DNA from: Xylaria sp. FL1777
Taxonomy: Eukaryota > Ascomycota > Sordariomycetes > Xylariales > Xylariaceae
DNA: 64,000 nt
Direction: 5' to 3'
Assembly: GCA_022578965.1 (NCBI GenBank)
Contig: MU400652.1
Span: forward strand, 1-64,000
The position numbers and the translations under genes are program-made. The notes below the pieces were generated by a model. The model searched no databases, had not been told where the DNA came from, and saw only the letters and a list, made by a program, of their open reading frames with translations. How positions within the stretch are numbered: position 1 is the first letter of the stretch; each line of letters opens with the position of its first letter. This document shows positions 58,890-64,000 of this stretch, one piece after another.

Positions 58890-59836
58890 ATGGATATACC
58901 CAAGAAGCAACCTCCTTTCCCCCAGAGCGCGGAGCCGCCGATGATAGACTGTCAATCTGCATGCTGTAGCGATGGCGTCTTGCGCCGACGCGACCGAGGG
59001 TCGGAATGAAATTAAATCCTCCACCACTGCTGTTTCCACTGCATCTCCTTGCTGTTCTTGTTGCTGTTCTGGTTGCGACGACCAGCCAACCGCGGTTTCT
59101 AACCCTGAGCTCACCTACGCTCCTGGTATGGAAGATGTGTCTTATTCCTCTTATTCCGACCACGGCGCCGGCGGGTCCTCGAAGAGGGAACTCGCTTGCT
59201 GCTCCGACGAAGGGTCGTGCAATGACATCGAGGGTAAGACCGCGGTCAAAGACACAATTCCTGTCACTACACAGGGCTGTCGGGATGCTTGCTGCGACTT
59301 TTCGAAGGAAGACAACGTTTGCGAACAGCCAGTCCCGTCTTCCAAACCCGCATGCGAGGATCAGTGCTGCGCACTTGACTCGCCCACCTTTGCGGCGCCA
59401 TCTTGCTACCAAGGGAGGCCAACCCCATGCTGTGACGGCGAGTTATGTATCATCAAAATGAATGTTTGTCTCCTGCTCACTGGTTTCAAGAGACTTGCAT
59501 CGACCGACTCGTTTCCCGCGAGCGAATTGCCGGGACCAAACGTACTGTCGCTGCCTCGACTTCTTCAAAGAAAAGTGCGTCGCTCCGAGAGGAATATAGC
59601 ATACGACTTGCCGCATTGGGTTGTCTGTGTAGGGCCCTCATAGCCTTAGGGCAAGAATCCTGCTGCTCGACTAAGCAAGCTTCTTACGCCTCGAGGAAGA
59701 AGAGCTCCGCTGCTAGGAAAAAGAGCAGGGAGAAGGTTTCTGCGGCTCGCAATGAGTCTTGCTGTGTCTCCTCGACTTGCAAAGCGTCTAGGATTCAGAT
59801 AGCCACGCTCATCGGGATCAGCGGCTGTGTCGAGTG
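58890..59836 (+). pseudogene. Cysteine-rich 5' fragment resembling a heavy-metal P1B-ATPase N-terminus
   Basis: Three overlapping plus-strand frames carry pieces of one Cys-rich protein. The first (58890) has MDIPKKQPPFPQSAEPPMID and CQSACC. The second (58972) has CCSCCCSGC, ELACCSDEGSC, CRDACCDFS and CEDQCCALD. The third (about 59490-59836) has ETCIDRLVSRE, AALGCLCRALIALGQESCC and SCCVSSTCK. Fungal P1B-type copper/cadmium ATPases have a similar N-terminal tail of CC and CxxC pairs with a GCLCRALxALGxxSCC block. Here the frames cannot be joined with a clean intron (a GT-AG join before ETCIDRL creates TAG). No HMA domain, P-loop or membrane segment follows before the minus-strand gene. I read it as a truncated, frameshifted remnant. 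A short stand-alone metal-binding protein from the 58972 frame alone is an alternative. Confidence 0.5.
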
Positions 59837-59944
59837 AGTCAAGAAGAGGGGCTGGGAAGGGATATCTCTGGTCTGAAAGAAGACACGCAGGTTCCTCTGG
59901 AGTATTGAGATCGTGGGTAGGAGCCGCCTGGGAATACCCAGAGG

Positions 59945-61449
59945 TCAGAGCCGGGATACAGCCCATCCGGCGGAATTCCGCTCAACACTCTGGAGTCTGC
60001 CAAGACCAAGGAATATGATGCTGCATACCCGTGGTAAAAGCGTCTGGTTCCAGGGATCATCATCTCCGTACAGTATGACTCGGGCTTCTTTGCGCAATAG
60101 TTCATCGGTGTTTGGAATGCCACTACTACAAGTAGTGGAGACATACTCTCCCAAGCGAGCTGTAAGTTGCTCAAAGGTCGTTCGAGGCGAAGAATGGGTT
60201 GCGTTTGCCTGGGAAAACGACTCAGAACCCGGTCGCAATGCGCTAAAGGGATCCGGATCGATAGCCTCTGCCCCTATCAAATAAGGAGGAATCACATTCT
60301 CAACCAGCAATGCAATAGCAGGTTCTAGCCCGCGACAGCATTTCCATTCTCTCATTCGAGCCCCCTCTCGGAAAAGGCCGGCGAGATGATCATTACGATC
60401 ACTCCACTTCGTGAAAGTCTCGCTGCAGAAGCCACACCTAGACATGATTTTTACAGGCTGAGACTTCCAGGAATCTATCGACGGGATCATATCCGCCACG
60501 TGATGCACGAGGCGGATGTGCTGTCGCAAGTGGTCCTTTCTATGATATACCCGGGCGCTTAACGACCTGGTTGCGTAAGAGGCTGCGTTGTGGGCGAGAA
60601 TATGGGCGTCAGAAGGGTCTACAGCACCATAAAGAGCACATCTCGCAGCGTCTTCTCCTGATTGTACGTACCTCGGTCCAATAGGGAGGCAAGTCCACCT
60701 ATCAAGCGGGAGATGAAGGGTTCCCTCATCCTTGTCCAGTCATATCCCGACGCGAAGGTGTCGGTACAGAAGGTGCAATGGTAGATACGTTGACTTTCCT
60801 TCTTAGCCGATAGCTCAGCAGTAACAGCATGCCGCTGTCGACGCTTCTGCCTGCGCCGTCGCGGTTGTCGCCGCCCATCATCCGCGTCACTCCGATGATT
60901 GGAGCTCAAGGCGGAACTCCGCGAATTACTAGAAGACCCACTGGAGGTAGCGGAACTATGGAAGGATTCAAGAGCATGCACGGAATCTGACCGTGACGAG
61001 GCCTGGTCGAGAGGAAAGGGGCCAATATTAGGCATTGATGCCACGCCTCCCCCCTGGTAATGTCCTGGGATGGCCGACCTGATTGCTTCAAGAGGAGCAG
61101 GCTCATCTTCTGGTGGCGAGTGGCGCCAGCGATCTAGAGGCGGCATAGCCGCCCATTCATTAGAGACGGCCTGGGTGGCCACGGGAGGCGGCGTAGACAA
61201 CAACATGGCGGCATTTGGCATCGAACGACATTCTCCAGGTGCGAGTCGGCCCCTGTCCAGGCTGTTCTCCGAGGCATCGTAGCCGCCGCGACGCCGGGCG
61301 TTGATAAACCATTGGGAGACTTGACTGGTACTTAATCCAGTACATGCACTTAGGAATTCCTTATCTTGGTGAGTGGGATATGGCCAAGTCGAGTGCGTGG
61401 CATACCACTGTTTCAAGATGCGCGCGGATGAGTGCGCCTTTGTTGGCAT
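59945..61449 (-). pseudogene. Homeobox (KN) plus C2H2 transcription factor with a frameshift
   Basis: From the ATG at 61449 the frame encodes a TALE/KN homeobox at residues 9-50: LKQWYATHSTWPYPTHQDKE, then STSQVSQWFINARRR, with the invariant W-F-N-A-R. A disordered Ser-rich middle and a basic tract precede a C2H2 finger, YHCTFCTDTFASGYDWTRMR. There the frame breaks near 60725: the finger His is lost and translation ends at 60619. Shifting by one base restores TLHLPLDRWTC and continues without interruption through DHLRQHIRLVHHV, SRCGFCSETFTKWSDRNDHL and the remainder to 59945, so a single deleted base explains the break. No GT-AG intron of reasonable size can bridge it. The upstream product (homeobox only) could still be made. 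Sequencing error is an alternative. Confidence 0.7.
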
Positions 61450-62234
61450 TCTTTATCGTATCTCAGTTCCCACCACACAACCTCTTTTCTACAACACTAC
61501 ACTTAGTAGCATATACGATTTGTATACGGCTCGAAATCTCAGTTGTATTATAAACATTAAAAGCTATATAGCCTTATTTACGAGCTAAGTAGAAGGATTT
61601 ACGTCTTTTTAAAGTATATAATATATTAACTAATACATGCGCCCTAGTGTTTGCTATAGATCACTATTTTCACGTTCCCTAACACAATAATGGTTAATGA
61701 CATGTGATCAAACATTATATTCTAGATAGCAATAATACATCTCCAGGATCTCAAAAGTTAGTCTAAATTCTAGACCCATTTGCTACCAAATCAAGTATAT
61801 GATTTACACCAGCACCTCATATGGGCTCGCTCTCCTTAGATTCCGTACGGTCCGAAGCCCCTGCTTACCAGATAATTGACGACTTTGGGAATACACGTAT
61901 AACAATAACACTACTCCAACACACCGTCATTATGACGACCTTAGGATGTATTTCTCGTATTAAGACGCGACTGGGGCTATTGAATGCGGGAAGACAAGCA
62001 ATGACTTTTCTGAGCCTAGTTTCTTCCGTTATACCGGGGCCGTTGAAAAACAACTACAGTACGAAAATCTAGCGCAGAGTAGTCATATATCCCGGCATTA
62101 GTAATAATGCCTGCGAGCGGGTGTTTATAAAGAGACAAAGGCCGCGCAGTACCTACTACCCGGTCATTGAGAAGCACTCTGGTTCGGAGTTCTAGCTTTC
62201 GTACGGTTGTCTGTGACCGTTTTCCCTTAGTATA
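61450..62234. promoter_or_regulatory. Divergent intergenic region
   Basis: AT-leaning sequence between the divergent homeobox and tannase genes. A direct near-palindromic sequence is absent; no gene or repeat stands out. Promoter elements for the tannase gene may lie at about 62100-62230. Confidence 0.4.
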
Positions 62235-64000
62235 ATGCATCCTCCGCTCAGCATTTGCCTAGCCCTCGGGAGCCTAGTTCAATCATGTCTAGGCTCCTCC
62301 ATCCCCCCTATAACACCCTGCTCGTCATTGACGGTGACGCCTCCAGATGGTACATCGCTTATAAACGTCACGGCGACGGAGCGCTACAACGTCACATACC
62401 ATGGCACCACGTACAATGGTGTAGCCGGCAGTGTGAATATCTGCGACGTTGAGGTCTTCCTAACGCATGGCGATGCGGGTGACGCCGTCCGGTTTTCCAT
62501 CTACCTTCCGCTCGAGGGGTGGAATGGTCGGTGGCAGGGCACTGGAGGCGGCGGTGTAAGTCCACTTGATAATGCTTCATTACCTTTGTAACGAGACCCT
62601 AATGAGACTTGTGGCTTGTAGTTCCTGGCAGGTGCGTTCGACCTCGAACTTGTGCCGGCCGTGACGAGCGGATACTCGGCTGGGGCGACAGACGCTGGAG
62701 TGAACCTGGCCGGCGACACGGACGTCTGGTATAACTCGACTCAGCTCGTCGAGAATTTTGGTGCGTCTTGACAAAAGCTGACACTCAAGGGCAATAAAAA
62801 AAAGGGCTGACTTGGCATGTCGTAGTGCACCTGTCTATCCACGAAATGACGATCATTGGCAAGGAGTTATCCGAAAACTTTTACGGCAAGAAACCGGAGT
62901 ATAGCTATTGGTTCGGATGTAGTGGTGGCGGACGCCAGGGCAGTATGTGCACACTGGAGTCATTTTTCCCCTTTCTAGTAGCCTGATGACTCCCAACATG
63001 TCTCGGGAGCATGCATCAGGGGTATAATATTCACCCAAAAGAGTAATTACTGACTCCAGTGATAATAGTGAGCGAGGCTCAGCGCTATCCAGAAGACTAC
63101 GACGGCATCTTCGCGGGTGCCCCAGCGATCAACTGGGACAGACTTCTCGTGGGGGATTACTGGCCCCTTGCGGTGCAGAATCAAGGTGACGAGCCTGTCC
63201 CCCTATGCAAGCTAGGTGCTATAGGAAACGCGAGCATCACTGCCTGCGACCTGCAGGATGGTGCTGCCGATGGGCTGCTCAGCAATCCGGTTAAGTGCAA
63301 ATTCGATGCGATGAGTGTGGTGGGCATGGAAGTGCAATGCGATGGCAACACTGCCACAACTATTACCCAGCGGGACGCAAGCGTGTGGAATAAAGTTCGG
63401 GATGGTTTCAAAGACGAAAACGGCAATTTCTTGTGGTACGGACTGCCAGCAGGAACGAATTATCAATCCCAGGCAATACAACCAGGCTTTGGTATCTCAA
63501 GACAATGGATCTCGGACTTTTTGCTACGGAGTCCGGGTCTCGACGTTAGCGACATAAAACAGGATGAGCTTGTGGATTTGTTCCATCAGTCAGTGTCTGG
63601 ATTTGGTGATCTCTGGGGTACTAATAACCCCGACCTCTCGGCATACCGTGCACGTGGTGGCAAGATATTGACGTGGCATGGCTTGGCGGACGAGCTAATT
63701 TCTCCTTTGGCTACTCTGGATTACTGGCAACGGGTCGTCGACCTGGCTGGCGGAGAGGACAAGACGGACGAGTTCTACCGCGTCTTCCTGGCGCCTGGTC
63801 TGGGCCACTGTGGGAATGGTCCAGGACCTCAATTTCCAACGGACAATCTTGCGCCTCTCGTCGAATGGGTTGAGAATGGTAAAGCGCCCGAGACGATCTT
63901 GTTTTCTGGAAATGGGCAGTCGAGAAATATTTGTAAATTCCCAAAAGAGCTGGAATATAGGGGAAACGGGAACGTGAGCGACGCGGCGAGCTGGAAGTGT
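62235..64000 (+). CDS. Tannase/feruloyl esterase family protein, partial
   Basis: Secreted serine esterase of the tannase family, which cleaves galloyl or feruloyl esters of plant cell wall or tannin compounds. The start (62235) is followed by a signal peptide ([18 protein letters not shown]). Four exons are visible: to about 62555, 62623-62760, about 62825-62941 and from about 63071 to the window end. The catalytic Ser lies in [12 protein letters not shown], and [20 protein letters not shown] follows across intron 3. A Cys-Ser-x-Gly-Gly and the late Asp/His region ([11 protein letters not shown], then PGLGHCGNG) fit the Ser-His-Asp triad plus the disulphide next to it. The frame is open at the last base, so the C-terminus lies outside the window, probably only a short way beyond. 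Confidence 0.88.

Noticed and set aside
59646..59966. 106-codon minus-strand frame beyond the homeobox gene end
   Set aside because: It overlaps the Cys-rich plus-strand relic and shows no conserved pattern. It could be the true C-terminus after another frameshift, but I cannot support that.

Overview
The window is nuclear DNA of a filamentous ascomycete (Pezizomycotina; a Sordariomycete is my best guess, from gene content only). Evidence: short GT-AG introns of about 45-70 bp with CTAAC/CTAAT branch sites; intron-containing tRNA-Ile genes; housekeeping genes typical of the group (Syp1/FCHO-like, Mad1, TAM41); fungus-specific families (HET, Clr5-ankyrin, STAND fragment, tannase, P450s); and an AT-saturated block with C-to-T type nonsense mutations in nearby gene relics, the usual mark of repeat-induced point mutation (RIP).

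Layout. 1-1.3 kb is an almost pure A/T block that cuts into a STAND-type pseudogene (to 2.2 kb). 2.5-19 kb holds an unknown two-exon gene, a P450, a Cys-rich probably secreted protein, a small Lys-rich gene, a large Clr5-ankyrin gene, an amidase and a Uma2-like nuclease-fold protein. 21.4-29.6 kb is a conserved core: a CAK/Csk1-like kinase, a Syp1-like endocytic adaptor and the spindle checkpoint protein Mad1. 30.3-36.5 kb is a graveyard: a sirtuin pseudogene, three near-identical tRNA-Ile genes, a multi-frameshift relic and the last piece of an ABC transporter. TAM41 (38.2-39.8 kb) and a second P450 (40.6-42.8 kb) follow, then a multi-pass membrane protein and a GNAT pseudogene with four in-frame TAG stops.

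48.1-54.9 kb holds three adjacent apparently intact genes: a large protein with a plausible trypsin-fold His/Asp/Ser set, a C-terminally anchored membrane protein and a HET-domain protein. This is my best candidate for an undescribed functional unit (allorecognition or cell death), but the link rests on proximity and domain type only. 56-64 kb holds an arrestin-like adaptor, a Cys-rich metal-ATPase-like fragment, a frameshifted homeobox/C2H2 regulator and a tannase/feruloyl esterase that runs off the window.

Exon boundaries were derived by hand from splice signals and reading-frame continuity. No database search was possible, so family names rest on recognised motifs.
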